A DNA stretch of 64,000 nt from Myxocyprinus asiaticus (GCF_019703515.2 NC_059348.1:24724156-24788155), one strand, 5' to 3'; shown: positions 44,660 to 56,112, counted from the first letter of the stretch. The notes: a model not told the origin generated them from the letters alone. Translations and numbers: made by a program.

Positions 44660-45059
44660 AAGGGGGCCTGGGTAGCTCAGCAAGTATTGACGCTGACTAC
44701 CACCCCTGGAGTCGCAAGTTCGAATCCAGGGTGAGCTGAGTGACTCCAGCCAGGCCTCCTAAGCAACAAAATTGGCCCGGTTGCTAGGGAGGGTAGATTC
44801 ACATGGGGTAATCTCCTTGTGGTTGCTATAATGTGTGGTTCTCGCTCTCGGTGGGGCGCATGGTGAGTTGTGCGTGGATGCCACGGAGAATAGCGAGAAG
44901 CCTCCACATGTGCTATGCCTCCGTGGTAATGCACACAACAAGCCACGTGATAAGATGCATGGACTGACGTCTCAGATGCGGAGGCAACTGAGATTTGTCC
45001 TCCACTACCCGGATTGAGGCGGAATTGGTATTACAAATTGGGGTGAAAAAAAAAAAAAG
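44660..45059 (+). mobile_element. complete tRNA-derived SINE with target duplication
   Basis: The head GGCCTGGGTAGCTCAGCAAG holds an RNA polymerase III A box, and GTTCGAATCC the B box, as in a tRNA gene. The body of about 330 bp ends in AAATTGGGGTG and a poly(A) run. The repeat is flanked by tgttagagt at 44650-44658 and 45062-45070, a 9-bp duplication consistent with LINE-mediated insertion. The family may be a cyprinid SINE such as HAmo, but I cannot confirm the name. Confidence 0.85.
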
Positions 45060-45325
45060 ATTGTTAGAGTCAGTTGTGCAGCAGGATATATCAAATTTCG
45101 TGATGTATTACAGATTAACTTGTGGTGAAATTATATTTATGTATTTATCCACAAAGTTTATAAAGATGTAAGGAGCAGAAAATATGTTTCTGAGACAATA
45201 TTGGCATGTGTGAGAGAGTTGAATACTCTATCCCCTATCTGTCACTCACTCGACATTGTGTCGATGTAGTGACACTAGGGGTCACTCTTGGGAGCCCCAA
45301 ACACCTCTGGTTTTTAAAAAAAAGG

Positions 45326-45386
45326 CCAATGAGAATTGGCGAGTGGAATTTGCATGCCACTCCCCCGGACATACGGGTATAAAAGG
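45326..45386 (+). promoter_or_regulatory. CCAAT-octamer-TATA promoter module, DIRS copy 2
   Basis: CCAAT (45326-45330), ATTTGCAT (45348-45355) and TATAAAAGG (45378-45386) keep the same order and spacing as copy 1. The bases on either side of the octamer have changed (GTGGA and GCCAC), yet the octamer itself is intact. Confidence 0.65.
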
Positions 45387-45627
45387 AGCTGGTATGCAAC
45401 CACTCATTCAGATTTTCTCTTCGGAGCCGAGCGGTTGTATTCAGTGCACTGAATTCAATTCCCTCCAAAGACGCATCTCATAACTGCTAGATTTACGGTG
45501 CACTTCAGCGGCTTCTACCCCTCTGCACCCATGGAGTGCAGGGCGCTTCGGCAGAGCGAAAATAAGAGAGTATATTCTAAAAGAGTATATTTTCATTTAC
45601 AAAAAGAGCGGCACACACTTTTTAAAG

Positions 45628-46857
45628 ATGACTTTCCGTTTGTGTGTTATTCCTGGTTGCGGTCGTTATCTCTCCGCTTCTGACGGCAACGATTGCTGTC
45701 TTACCTGTCTGGGCACTGCCCACGCGGAGACATCGTTTGTGGATGAGTCATGTCCTCATTGCGAGAACATGATCATGGCAATGTTGCGGTTGCGGCTTGC
45801 TTTCATAAGAAAGCAAGCCACCCCAGCGTCTCCCTGCACCAGTCCTTCTACCTACGGGTTTGAGGCCGCGTCAGTTAGCACTGGGGGCGATTTGGGGACA
45901 TCAATGGGACCACCTCTGCCGGGTATGCCCCCACGGACCTCCCATTCCCCAGCACGCTCGCTTGCCCCGATCGGGCTCTCACACAAGACTGCCGGCTCGT
46001 CTCAGCGCGAGTTCGACTACTCATTCGGAGCTCGGGAAGACGATGAGTTATCGAGCGCAGCATCGAAGAGCAGGTTCGTCCTGTCTGATGCAGAGGCTTC
46101 GGCTGGGCTTCCTCCTTCGGTAACGGTCGCCCAGTCTCACGCCGATGCGGAAATGACGGACATGCTTTCCCAGGTGGCCACGAGCGTTGGGCTAGAGTGG
46201 AACCCTCCACTCTCCCCTGAACCCTCGCGGCTTGACGATAGGTTCCTCGGCTCAGAGCGCTGCCATCGGCCATGCCCCGCCCCGGTCACTTTCTTTCCGG
46301 AAGTGCATGAGGAGCTGACAAGATCATGGGAGGCACCTTTTACTGCCTGGTCCCGGTTTTTCAGCTCCCCCGTTCTCACTACCCTCAATGGTGAAGTGGC
46401 CAGGGGGTATTCGGTGATCCCCCAGGTGGATAAGGCGCTCGCGGTGCACTTGTGTCTGCAGAGCGCCGCCACCTGGCATGGGTGCCCGAAGCTCCTATCT
46501 AGGGTGACCGTGGCCTGCGGTGCCGCTGGACAAGCCGCCTCCGCCCTGCACGCCATGGCTCTCCTGCAAATACACCAAGCCAATGTGCTAAAAGAACTGA
46601 ACGAGGGTAGTTGTGACCCGGGATTGATGCAGGAACTGCACTCGGCGACCGACCTCGCTCTCCGGGCGATGAAGGTCACGGCGTGGTCTCTCGGGCAGGC
46701 GATGTCCACCCTGGTGGTCCAGGAGCGCCACCTTTGTCTCAACTTGGTTGGGAGATGCGAGAGGCTGACAAGGCACGGTTCCTTGACGCCTCCATCTCCC
46801 AGGTTGGCCTGTTCGGCGACACCGTCGAGGACTTTGCCCAACAGTTCTCGGCGGTGA
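45628..46857 (+). CDS. DIRS gag-like protein, copy 2 (open for 409 codons)
   Basis: The frame starts MTFRLCVIPGCGRYLSASDG, with the same Cys-rich N-terminus as copy 1. It stays open through the region where copy 1 is frameshifted, including FFPEVHEELTRSWEAPF and the segment LCLQSAATWHGCPKLL that copy 1 lacks. Near 46755 a small shift moves the ending (ADKARFLDASISQVGLF, EDFAQQFSAVKQQTES) into another frame. It is the best preserved gag-like frame in the window. The likely role is RNA packaging; the element as a whole is defective. Confidence 0.72.
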   Translation: MTFRLCVIPGCGRYLSASDGNDCCLTCLGTAHAETSFVDESCPHCENMIMAMLRLRLAFIRKQATPASPCTSPSTYGFEAASVSTGGDLGTSMGPPLPGMPPRTSHSPARSLAPIGLSHKTAGSSQREFDYSFGAREDDELSSAASKSRFVLSDAEASAGLPPSVTVAQSHADAEMTDMLSQVATSVGLEWNPPLSPEPSRLDDRFLGSERCHRPCPAPVTFFPEVHEELTRSWEAPFTAWSRFFSSPVLTTLNGEVARGYSVIPQVDKALAVHLCLQSAATWHGCPKLLSRVTVACGAAGQAASALHAMALLQIHQANVLKELNEGSCDPGLMQELHSATDLALRAMKVTAWSLGQAMSTLVVQERHLCLNLVGRCERLTRHGSLTPPSPRLACSATPSRTLPNSSRR

Positions 46858-46900
46858 AGCAGCAGACAGAGAGCTGTGGCACAAACACGCCCACACTGGA

Positions 46901-48858
46901 TTGGTTCCGGTGGACTACAGGGACGAGATTCCTCCTCCCCCCTCCTCGGCCAATCTTATGGTGGGCGGCAGGAGCCAGGTAAGTGCTTCGATGTCCCTGG
47001 ACTCAGCACGGCCACGGGGTTCGAGTCTCCTCGATGTGGCACCTCGAGCTCCGCCCCGCCGCGAGGCCCCACCCGCCGGTATGTCCGACGTGATCATTCC
47101 CTTGGTCCCCCTCGCCTGGAATTTGGCCGCATGGCTCGCGCTTTCCAACCCGTCGCAATGGCTGACCCAGACTGTCCGACTCGGCTACACGATTCAGTTC
47201 GCCAGGCACCCGCCCAGGTTCAGCAGCGTCTGCTTCACCTCAGTGAAGGGCGAGAACAGCACTACCTTGCATGCGGAGATCGTTACCCTTCTGCACAAGG
47301 GCGCGATAGAGACTGTCCCTCCAGATGAGATGAAGAAAGGGTTCTACAGCCCTTACTTCATCATTCCGAAGAAAGGTGGTGGGTTGCGACCAATCCTGGA
47401 CCTGCGAGTACTGAACCAGGCTTTGCACAGACTCCCATCCAAGATGCTGATGCAAAAACACATTCTAACGAGCGTCCGGCTTTGAGATTTGTTCGCGGCG
47501 GTAGACCTGAAGGACACGTACTTTCACGTCTTGGTCTTACCTTGACACAGACCCTTCCTGTGGTTTGCCTTCGAAGGCCAGGCATACCAGTACAAGGTCT
47601 TCCCCTTCGGCCAGTCCTTGTCCCCTTGTGTCTTCACAAAGGTCGCAGAGGCAGCCCATGCCCCGCTTAGGGAAGTGGACATCCGCATCCTCAACTATCT
47701 CGATGTCTGGCTAATCCTAGCTCACTCTCGAGAGTTGCTGTGCGCACACAGGGACCTTGTGCTCCAGCACCTCAGCCGACTGGGGCTTTGGGTCAACTGG
47801 GAAAAGGGCAAGCTCTCCCCAGTTCAGAGCATCTCTTTTCTCGGTTTGGAGTTGGACTCCAACTCCTCACGAACGAGTGCATGCAGTCGGTGCTGAACTG
47901 TCTGAAGGTGTTCAAATGGAGGACACTGGTTCCACTGAAACCTTTTCAGAGGCTCCTGGAGCATGTGGCTGCCGCTGAGGATGCCAGGTTGATGCATATG
48001 AGACTGCTTCAGCACTGGCTTCAGACTCGATTCCCGAGAAGGGCATGGCACTGCGGGACACATCGCGTGGCCATCACGCCGATCTGTCACCGCCTCTTCA
48101 GTCCTTGGACCGAACTTGCATTTCTATGGGCAGGGGTTCCCCTAGATCAGGTTTCCAGGTGCTTTGTCATTACAACAGACACCTCCAAGATTGGCTGGGG
48201 CGCTGTATGCAACAGGCACACAGCCGCCGGCTCCTGGACTGGCCCGCGGCTGCGTTGGCACATCAACTGCCTAGAGTTGTTGGCAGTACTGCTCACTCTG
48301 CGGCGGTTCCGGCCGTTGATCCAGTGCAAACACGTGTTGGTCCAGATGGACAACACAGCGATGGTAGCGTACATCAACTGTCAAGGCAGTCTACGCTCCC
48401 GTTGCATGTCACAACTCGCCCGCCATCTCCTCCTCTGGAGTCAGCAGCGCCTCAAGTCGCTACGAGCCACTCACATCCTGGGTGACCTCGACACCGCAGC
48501 GGACTTGCTGTCACATCAGGTTACCCTCAGGGGAGAGTGGAGACTCCACACTCAGGTGGTCCAGCTGATTTGGAGTCGATTCGGTCAAGCACAGGTAGAC
48601 CTGTTTGCTTCCCGGGAATCCTCCCACTGCCCGCTTCGGTACGCCCTGACCGAGGCACCCCTCGGTATAGATGCGCTGGCACACAGCTGGCACCCTGGAC
48701 TACGCAAATATGCGTTTCCCCCAGTGAGCCTACTTGCACAGATCCTGTGCAAGGTCAGGGAGGACGAGGAGCAGGTCATCCTAGTAGCAACCTACTGGCC
48801 CACCCAGACGTGGTTCTTCGATCTCACGCTCCTCGCGACATGGGACCTCTCCACATGA
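46901..48858 (+). pseudogene. DIRS reverse transcriptase and RNase H, copy 2
   Basis: The N-terminal part (SPYFIIPKKGGGLRPILDL) ends in a TGA at 47483. The palm resumes in-frame nearby, but the catalytic box reads NYLDVWLIL instead of NYLDDWLIL, so a metal-binding aspartate is lost. From 47740 a long open frame covers the thumb, RNase H (VITTDTSKIGWGA, HINCLELLAVLLTL, VQMDNTAMVAYI) and a C-terminal extension including WSRFGQAQVDLFASRESSHC that copy 1 has deleted. The frame terminates soon after the recombinase deletion junction. Confidence 0.86.
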
Positions 48859-48910
48859 CATACTTCCAACAAGACTCGGTAAGACCATGTGACATATTCC
48901 ACTCAAAATA

Positions 48911-48926
48911 CCCCCCCCCCCCCCCC
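48911..48926. repeat. poly(C) run in the 3' part of DIRS copy 2
   Basis: Sixteen C residues, equivalent to 24366-24380 in copy 1, confirming that the retained 3' segment is collinear. Confidence 0.8.
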
Positions 48927-49250
48927 ACCTTTTTGGGCGGGGTGTGGTCTTCACGGTGTCTTCCCCTTGGGAGGGACACCCACCGACGCAGACACTTATG
49001 GCTCCCAATCAGTTAACAAATTCCACTCTTTTTGGGGAGAAAAGAGAGGGAAAGAGGCCTCAGCTGGGCTAGCCTGTCCCTATCATTGGGCAGTCGACTT
49101 GTTCCTGATGGACCATTCGACGCTTATAAGAGCGTTGGGGGAGGTTACGTGATGGCCTGGTGTGCTGGCTACGAGGCACACAGCGGTCAGCCCATCACAC
49201 ACTGCCAGTTCACGTAACACAGTTCAGATAGTTGTGGCATTTTGTATAGG

Positions 49251-49365
49251 GACCCCTAGTGTCACTACATCGACACAATGTCGAGTGAGTGACAGATAGG
49301 GAACGTCATGGTTACTTTCGTAACCTCCGTTCCCTGATGGAGGGAATGAGACGTTGTGTCCCTCT
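49251..49365 (-). repeat. internal complementary region of DIRS copy 2
   Basis: Same arrangement as in copy 1: complement of the left end, AAC (49302-49304), then complement of the right end (GTTACTTTCGTAACCTCCG). It matches this copy's own right terminus, including the T in ACTTTCGTAA against copy 1's ACTTGCGTAA. Confidence 0.86.
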
Positions 49366-49639
49366 TGCCACAACGCTGAACTACCTGCTGAAATGGACGG
49401 GACCTGGTCTCAGCTCCTCAGCACAAAACCTGAATGAGTGGTTGCATACCAGCTCCTTTTATATCCGTATGTCCGGGGGAGTGGCATGCAAATTCCACTC
49501 ACCAATTCTCATTGGCCTTTTTTCAAAAAAGCAGAGGTGTTTGGGGCTCCCAAGAGTGACCCCTAGTGTCACTACATTGACACAACGTCTCGTTCCCTCC
49601 ATCAGGGAACGGAGGTTATGAAAGTAACCATGACGTTCT

Positions 49640-52079
49640 CCCCACAACTTTGTATCTTTGGCACTGCACATGTAACTTGTTATTTTAGCCGCTGTTTATT
49701 TATATTTTCATTTGTTTAATGCTGAATAATAATACTTTTACTGAATGTCACTTCATGATATAATTTTCTCAATGCACTGTAAATCTTGTTGAAAACAATG
49801 GAACTTGATTTTGATACATTAATCTTATGTTCATTGTATTGCATATCATTTTCAAGTTTAGTGCATATGGCATTGCAGCAACTGGTCAGTTCTAAACCAT
49901 AAAAATCTGGATAATATTTAATATGGTGAGACAAAGAAATAGCAAATGAGACATGTTATATTAAGAAATAATGTTACTTTGCCTATATTACCAGATTGAC
50001 TTTCTCGTATTTTCTTAATACCAACATTTGGAATATTTGGCTGATAATATGTCCCTACCAACTTTCAAACCAAACCTACGCCTTGACCGGTATAAGTGTG
50101 TAAGGGTGTAGAGAAGTTAATCTGGAAGGCATGAGGAAGAATGACCCCTCAATTAGAGCAGCAGCAACAGTGTTAGTGATGTAAGAGTTCTGTCTGCATT
50201 TACATGCCTCCTGTCCGAATCAGCACCGGCTGTTTGCATACAGAACCAAACAGCTCCAGCAGGAATTATAACGCCTTTGAGCGTACACACACACGTCGGC
50301 TGCAATTATGTCAGTCAGGCAAAACCTCTAGTTTACATTGAACAAGCAGCTCTTCTGCTTTTGAGAGTTTTAGAAAGAGGTTCCATGAAGGCATTTGCCT
50401 TAACTTGTATGTACAGATTTTCTTCACTGATTGTCAAAACCTGTGAGTCTTAGTCGGGTATTTACACTTGGTCACTTCATGTATTATCTGGATATCTATA
50501 AACTATTAGACACAGCAAATCAATCAATCAATCAATCAATCGTTCACCCAAAACATGTATTTTATTTTATTTTATTTTTTTCGTTTATCAGTATGTCCAG
50601 GTTGCACTTTCCATACAAAGATATTGAAAAGGAACTGGGGCTGTAAGGCTCCAAAAAGGGCAAAAAGCCCCATAAAAGCACTAAGAAAGAATGCTATACT
50701 GTATGACTTGTCCACTATATTCCAAGTATATTAAATTGATTCAATAACCAAATTTGACCAAAATTTGAAGTTGTTATTCACTGAAAAACATTCCTTCAAC
50801 ATGCTTCTGCACTTTCAAACCAATAAAGTGTATATACAGTTTCTTCTACTCTTTCTCCTTCACCTTACATGACATTGAGTGTCCTACTCTTCCATCTCTA
50901 TGTAAACAAATAATTTTTTTGCATGCATAATAAACATGTCAGATTTAAATGTGCAACATGAGGGTGAGTAAGACAATGACAGAATTTACATTTTTGGGTG
51001 AACTATCCCTTTCAAAGTTAAAAATGTGTTTATCCATCAGAAAGCAACAAGAATCAACAGCCAGGGTCTGTGTGGTCATGAGAGAAGAAGTGGGGTTTGT
51101 TCCACAAACATACACTTTATAAACTTTTACGACTTCTCATTCACAGTTTGTGAGCACAGTTGGCTTCTGTCACCCGAAAGGCTGAAATCCAATGATACAG
51201 TATCTAATGCAAATTTAATGTAAAAGCCTCTAGCCACAGAACCAATGAGGCTTTACATTATGAATATGGATGCAATACTGTTTGTCACTATGTTGAGAGA
51301 TACTGTGAGTGGTAAACAAATGCTTCTTTTTGTGATGTGCCAATAAAAAAACTCCCTTCACATTAACAGACTTTCAAACATGTTAATGAAATAGATATCC
51401 TCAGGAACAAGATCTTCACAACATTAACTAATTTACTGGATTCATATTTTATTTACTTATTATGCTTTCAATAAGCCTGTTTCATCTCTGAAGTTAAGAG
51501 CAAACTTGTAAAATTCCTCAAAAACACATGCACACACTTACTTAGCTATCTAATATGGGACATACTGTTGACTTCAATTGTTTTTCTATGAAGCTAATTA
51601 TAAATACTGCCAACTAAGCTTAAATGGACAGTTAACCAAAAATGTTAAATTCTGTTATCATTTACTCATCCTCTTGCTATTTCAAATTTGAATTACTTTC
51701 TTTCTTTCATGGAACACAAAAGATGATGTTAAGAAGAATGTTAGCTTCAGTCACCACTCACTTTTATTGTATGTAAGAGGCAATGGAAGTGAATGGTGAC
51801 TGAGGCTAACATCTCCTTTAGTGTTCAATGGAAGAAAGTCATTTTGGTAGAACAACAGAATAGAACTATCCATTTAACCCACACCTTAAGCCTAAACCCA
51901 AAGAAAACTTTTGGTATTTGTGTATTAAAATAAGACCATTATTTACATTATTAAATATTTTGTTCCAAATAAGGACATTTTGTCAGATTTAACTCACTTT
52001 TAGGGACATTTTTGTCCTCAAACTAGCTAGGTAGGTATGTAGGTAGGTACACACACACACACACAGTATTGTGGCTTAC
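49640..52079. other. dpyd intron 15, no gene; palindromic repeats
   Basis: Contains an AATC repeat at 50518-50541, a partial Angel-like end at 50950-51015 and a fuller palindromic copy at 51621-51878 (mirrored AAATGGACAGTTAACC and ATAGAACTATCCATTT). No exon between 49640 and exon 15 at 52148-52080. Confidence 0.5.
51621..51878. repeat. palindromic Angel-like element
   Basis: Ends mirror each other, and so do the inner phrases AGTCACCACTCACTTTTATT and GGAAGTGAATGGTGACTGAG. Same family as 58478-58740, which has the matching CACTTTTATTGTAT and AAAAGTGAATGGTGACAGAG pair. Confidence 0.65.
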
Positions 52080-52148
52080 CTCAGCCATCTTCGCCAGCTC
52101 TGTCCAGTCAGCTTTGTTGTAAGCACACATAATACTGGCAATGATAAT
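52080..52148 (-). CDS. dpyd: dihydropyrimidine dehydrogenase, exon 15 (by homology)
   Basis: A 69-bp, 23-codon exon with a strong pyrimidine tract and tctag acceptor and a gtaagcc donor, phase 0 at both ends. It translates to [15 protein letters not shown], then TELAKMAE. This matches the barrel segment that follows FPDN in vertebrate dihydropyrimidine dehydrogenase and leads into exon 16 ([10 protein letters not shown]). It is too short to appear as a standalone open frame and was found by comparing the protein with the family. No internal stop or frameshift is present. Confidence 0.95.
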
Positions 52149-52938
52149 CTAGACAGAAAGAGAGAGAAAGAGACAAAGAAAAAACATATAAAATGACTGA
52201 TGAAAATGACTGATGAAGTGCGATTTCACCTGATGTGCTTGCACAAAATCCAGCACTTTTATGTAATCCATATTTACAGTATTTACTTATTTATTTATTT
52301 ATTTTTAACATCCCATGACTCAGAGGCACACTGTAAAAGCTATTACCCCACCTTAAACTGTGCTGCTTTCTAATTCATTGCATTTGTAGACGCCCAGTGG
52401 CATTCACATATAATTAAAACAATAAAAACATCATGCTGACGGCATTATTCAGCTCCTCCATGGCAGGGCAGGATTTAGCTGTATTACTCTCTCTGTATGT
52501 GGAGACACTGTAATCGCGCCATAAATGCGGAGATATATACGGCACATGTCTCCCCCTCGCTGAGCGGTTTTAAGCTAAACAAATTGGCGCGGGGAGGAAC
52601 GCTTGTTGGTTGGCGGGCAAAGCATGTGTTGAAGTTTATGAGTCCATCCATCCTGGAGCTCGCTGGAGCCTGGGGGACCTGTAGCACCCCTCACCCCACC
52701 TCTTCTCATCCTCCTCTTACACCTGATAGCTCTGCTCAAGCACACGTCCTGACCGGCCAAGGCACAGCAGTGAGCAAACTGTCAGGGTTTTATTGGTGTC
52801 AGAAGGAAAACTGGTGTAAGAGGGCTGGGTCTCTACCTATACATATATATCTATAATATAACTTCAAGGCACCTCTTGTGCTATCTTTCATTTAGCAGAA
52901 ACTCGAGCTTGAAATGAAATCATCTTGTGAATCTGCTT

Positions 52939-52955
52939 GGGGGGGGGGGGGGGGG
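52939..52955. repeat. poly(G) run
   Basis: Seventeen G residues in intron 14, a possible G-quadruplex former and a likely sequencing-length uncertainty. Confidence 0.85.
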
Positions 52956-53214
52956 TTGGCTCTATACCTTTAATCATAAAAAGAGAAAAAAAGAGAGTGA
53001 GACAAAGAACGAGAGAGCAAGAGACCGTGTGAGTAAGTGAGAGAGAGAGAAACATCAGTTGCTGCTAAATTCCTTTTTAAGCTCACACAGCTTTATGTTT
53101 GTTAATGTCTTATTTATTTTGTATTATTTATTATTATTATAACTACTACTACCACTACAACTACAACTTCTGCCACCATTACTAGCCCCTTATTGTACTA
53201 TTATCATTATTATG

Positions 53215-53242
53215 TTATTATTATTATTATTATTATTATTAT
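53215..53242. repeat. TTA microsatellite
   Basis: About nine TTA units within a broader TTAT-rich stretch (53100-53250). Confidence 0.85.
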
Positions 53243-53381
53243 ATTCTTTATCCTGTTACTGCTTTTTTTGTGTGTATTAATGCTTTGGCAATATTGTATT
53301 TAAACTTAATGCCAATAACATACTTTAAAATGCACATTTTGAGTGAAAAAGAGAGAAAATTGAATAAGTGAGAGAGATAGT

Positions 53382-53385
<4 letters not shown>

Positions 53386-53423
<38 letters not shown>
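53386..53423. repeat. GA microsatellite
   Basis: About 19 GA units. Shorter purine runs follow at 53655-53705 and 54390-54430. Confidence 0.9.
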
Positions 53424-53427
<4 letters not shown>

Positions 53428-54398
53428 TTGCTGCTAAATGTATTTTGAGCTGCACACAGCTTTATGCTCATTTATGTCTTGTTTATTATTATTATTTATT
53501 ACTAGCCCCTTCTTTTATTTTTAGAATTATCTCTGTTATTATTGTTGTTATTATTATTATTTTCTTTACCCTGACACTGCTTTTGTTGTGTGTTTTGTAT
53601 TTAAACACAATCATGCCAATAACATACTGTATGCTGAAATGTATATTGTGAAAGAGAGTGTGAGAGAGAGTAAGAGAGTGAGAGAGAGAAAAAGAGAGAG
53701 AGGGTGGGGGATAAGCGAGACAGGCTCTGTCTCTGAGAAGCATCAGAGTCACCCTGTTATCGCTTTAATAACACTGTGCTGAGGTAACCGAGCCCGTCCA
53801 CCAACACTGGCAACCCTGCCCCTCTAGGGACCCCCATCACTGTGGAAACTGTCAATCATCCACTGATACGAGGAAATTAAAAAAAAAAAAGAGAAGGGGG
53901 AGGGGTCCGGTTCAATGTAGTATCTCCCTCCTCCACGCACCACATCTATTCTTCTTTAGTTGCAGGCGAGCCGCTAACCTCTCGCAAGTCCGTAGTGCAC
54001 ATGCGGCCCACAGTGAGCATGTTTGCAGGGCTAAAATGTGTGAGGCGGTGTAATTTGACATCATTGCGGTGCTTTTGTTATTCATTACGATTCTCTGAGT
54101 ATTCATCCAGACTGCGTGCGCCCATCACCTCTGACCACGAGCCAGTCACATGCCATGATGAGCTAGCCCAAACACACACTTCAACATTCCCTGGAGTGTG
54201 TTGAGGAGATGCGGGTCATGACACACTGACAAGGAGTGTTGGGGGAAAATGGAAATTGTAAATAGTAAATGGAAATAATGGCCATTGTAAATAGCTGTGA
54301 CCTGCCCAAAATCTATGAGCATTATCAATGAGAGACTTGCTGAACTATTCTGCATTTATATTACATTCTTCTCAATGGATATGTTCCAGAGAGAGAGG

Positions 54399-54429
<31 letters not shown>

Positions 54430-54448
54430 GTAGGGACAGAGGTAGATA

Positions 54449-56112
54449 CTCTGTTCCAAAACCTAGCTAGCTGCAGCAATTTATGGCATCATATCGCCAC
54501 ACGCGAAGGGTGTCCCAAAAGATTGATATCTTAATGATGCTGCCTCCTATGATATTGTTCATTATCTTAAAATTGAAATCATTCATTGAAATAAAAAATA
54601 ATCTATTTTACAAAATATTTGTGTGTGCCATGTATTTATGGGTGATTTTCTCAATACCTGTCAAGAAAATGTCCTGGTCCTATTTTACTCCAAAATCTAA
54701 AGTTTGATTGTTTGTTAGTTAGTGATTTAACACCATGCCAGTTTCTGTGGCTATTTCATGGCGAAAAACACCAAAATCATAAGAAAATAAGTAAAAACGA
54801 TATTTTTTCATATAGAAAATAAAGCCTTTTTTACACTGTGACAACATCAAGAACTTTAAACAACAGCTGCGGACAGGGCAGCTACAGCGACTGGAAGTAA
54901 ACCAATCAATCGCCGTAGCCAAAAAAAGCAAAAAATCACTACGCCACAGAGGACGGTGGAACCGTCATTCATTCAAGAACAAAAAATGTCAGTTAAAACA
55001 TCAAGGGAAGGTTTAATGTAGTGTTTAAAGATAACCTACTTTCAGAAGAGGAGTTGTACATTATAAACAAGTTACAAAAACTGTTATTATTATTATTATA
55101 TTTAAGATTTTATTTTTTATTTTTTTTCAAAGTCTGTTTTAACCATCCATGGGCAATAAATTTAACATATGAGTTTTGTTGAGGATGTTTAGGCTACTTA
55201 CTGTTCTCACTTTGTGTCATCTTTTGTAAAATATAACATTTACTTTCCTAATCTGTCATGTCGACAATGGAAAAGTAGCAATCTTACTATAGTAGATGGT
55301 TACAACAGCAGGAAGTAGCAAGTTAAGTTGCGAATGCGCATTAGCCCACAAAACGCAGTAGCCATCCACCACTTAAAGTAAAAAAAATATATTTTCATTA
55401 CAGTTACGCACATTTCCATTACAGCAGTGCGAAAAGACGGTCCTTATGATACTCTCATTACCTCTATATGAAAAGTTTATTTTAAATTTAAATTTTTTTA
55501 TTCTAAATTATTTATATTGTAAAGTATTTATACATAGTATAGTATAGTATAATAGCATAGTATAATTCCCTTAGTACTGTCTATAATTGTTTGCTGTTTT
55601 AATCAATTTCAAAATAATTTCAAAATAATTTTAATAAAACAAATAAAAAAAAAAAAAACATTGTACAACAGCACCCCTTTTAATGTAATCCAGTAAAAAC
55701 ATGACTGTTAGGGAAATGAGAATTATAAGTGAATAAATGGGAAAAGTAAAACATCCAGATGGATTATAGTAATGAAAATTGGGGGGTAAAATGTGCTGAT
55801 GTGTCCTGAAAATAATGTCATTTTACAAAAATGCGCCTATATGTAGGCTTTATTTTCTTTAAAAACATGACATTTTCTTGACAGGTTTTGTGAAAATCAC
55901 CCTTTGAAGCATATGAGAGTATTTTGTTGTTAGTTTAGCATGCTAATGTCAAACTCTACTGATAATCAACTGCAAATCGTGTCTCCCACACAGAATGCTA
56001 TTTATATGGCACATGTAGTTGAGATATAGAGCATTACAAAAGGGCACCTTAGAAGGTAGCTACCTATGTAGGCAGTAAGCAGCAAGGCAGCTCACTAGGT
56101 TTTGGAACAGAG
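54449..56112. mobile_element. inverted-repeat element with CTCTGTTCCAAAACCTAG ends
   Basis: The left end CTCTGTTCCAAAACCTAG and the inverse of the right end CTAGGTTTTGGAACAGAG match perfectly, with AGCTGC following inside both. No transposase and no clear target duplication were found. A second inverted-repeat element (54640-55902) is nested within it. Confidence 0.6.
54640..55902. mobile_element. nested inverted-repeat element with GGGTGATTTTC ends
   Basis: GGGTGATTTTCTCAATACCT at the left mirrors GGGTGATTTTCACAAAACCT (inverse of the right end), each followed by GTCAAGAAAATGTC. The interior is non-coding, with AT-rich stretches and an imperfect tagtatagtata run near 55545. It lies inside 54449-56112. 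Confidence 0.6.

Larger units (their letters stand above)
45233..49637 (+). mobile_element. DIRS-type retrotransposon, copy 2, lacking the recombinase
   Basis: Same family and orientation as copy 1. It has the left terminus CCCTATCTGTCACTC, the CCAAT-octamer-TATA module, gag-like and reverse transcriptase/RNase H regions, internal complementary region (49251-49365) and right terminus ending in GTT (49635-49637). The join at about 48843 goes from the end of the RNase H region straight to CTTCACATGACATACTTCC-type 3' sequence, so the whole recombinase gene (22870-24290 of copy 1) is gone. A second deletion of about 480 bp lies near 46868. The left flank lacks a GTT next to the terminus, so one junction may have mutated. 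It is in dpyd intron 15. Confidence 0.92.
52149..54448. other. dpyd intron 14, simple repeats and a unique GC-richer block
   Basis: 52440-52760 and 53930-54170 are GC-richer, lack obvious repeats and carry motifs such as CGCCATAAATGC, so they are candidates for conserved non-coding sequence. Between them are a poly(G) run, TTA-rich tracts and GA repeats. A duplicated GA-repeat plus TTGCTGCTAAAT...AGCTTTATG segment occurs at about 53040-53130 and 53390-53480. Confidence 0.4.

Noticed and set aside
44660..44735. A functional tRNA gene
   Set aside because: A-box and B-box motifs are present, but the sequence does not fold into a full cloverleaf, continues into a 330-bp SINE body with poly(A), and has target duplications.
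53386..53705. A tandem array resembling CRISPR
   Set aside because: These are simple GA and TTA repeats in a vertebrate intron, with no regular spacers.
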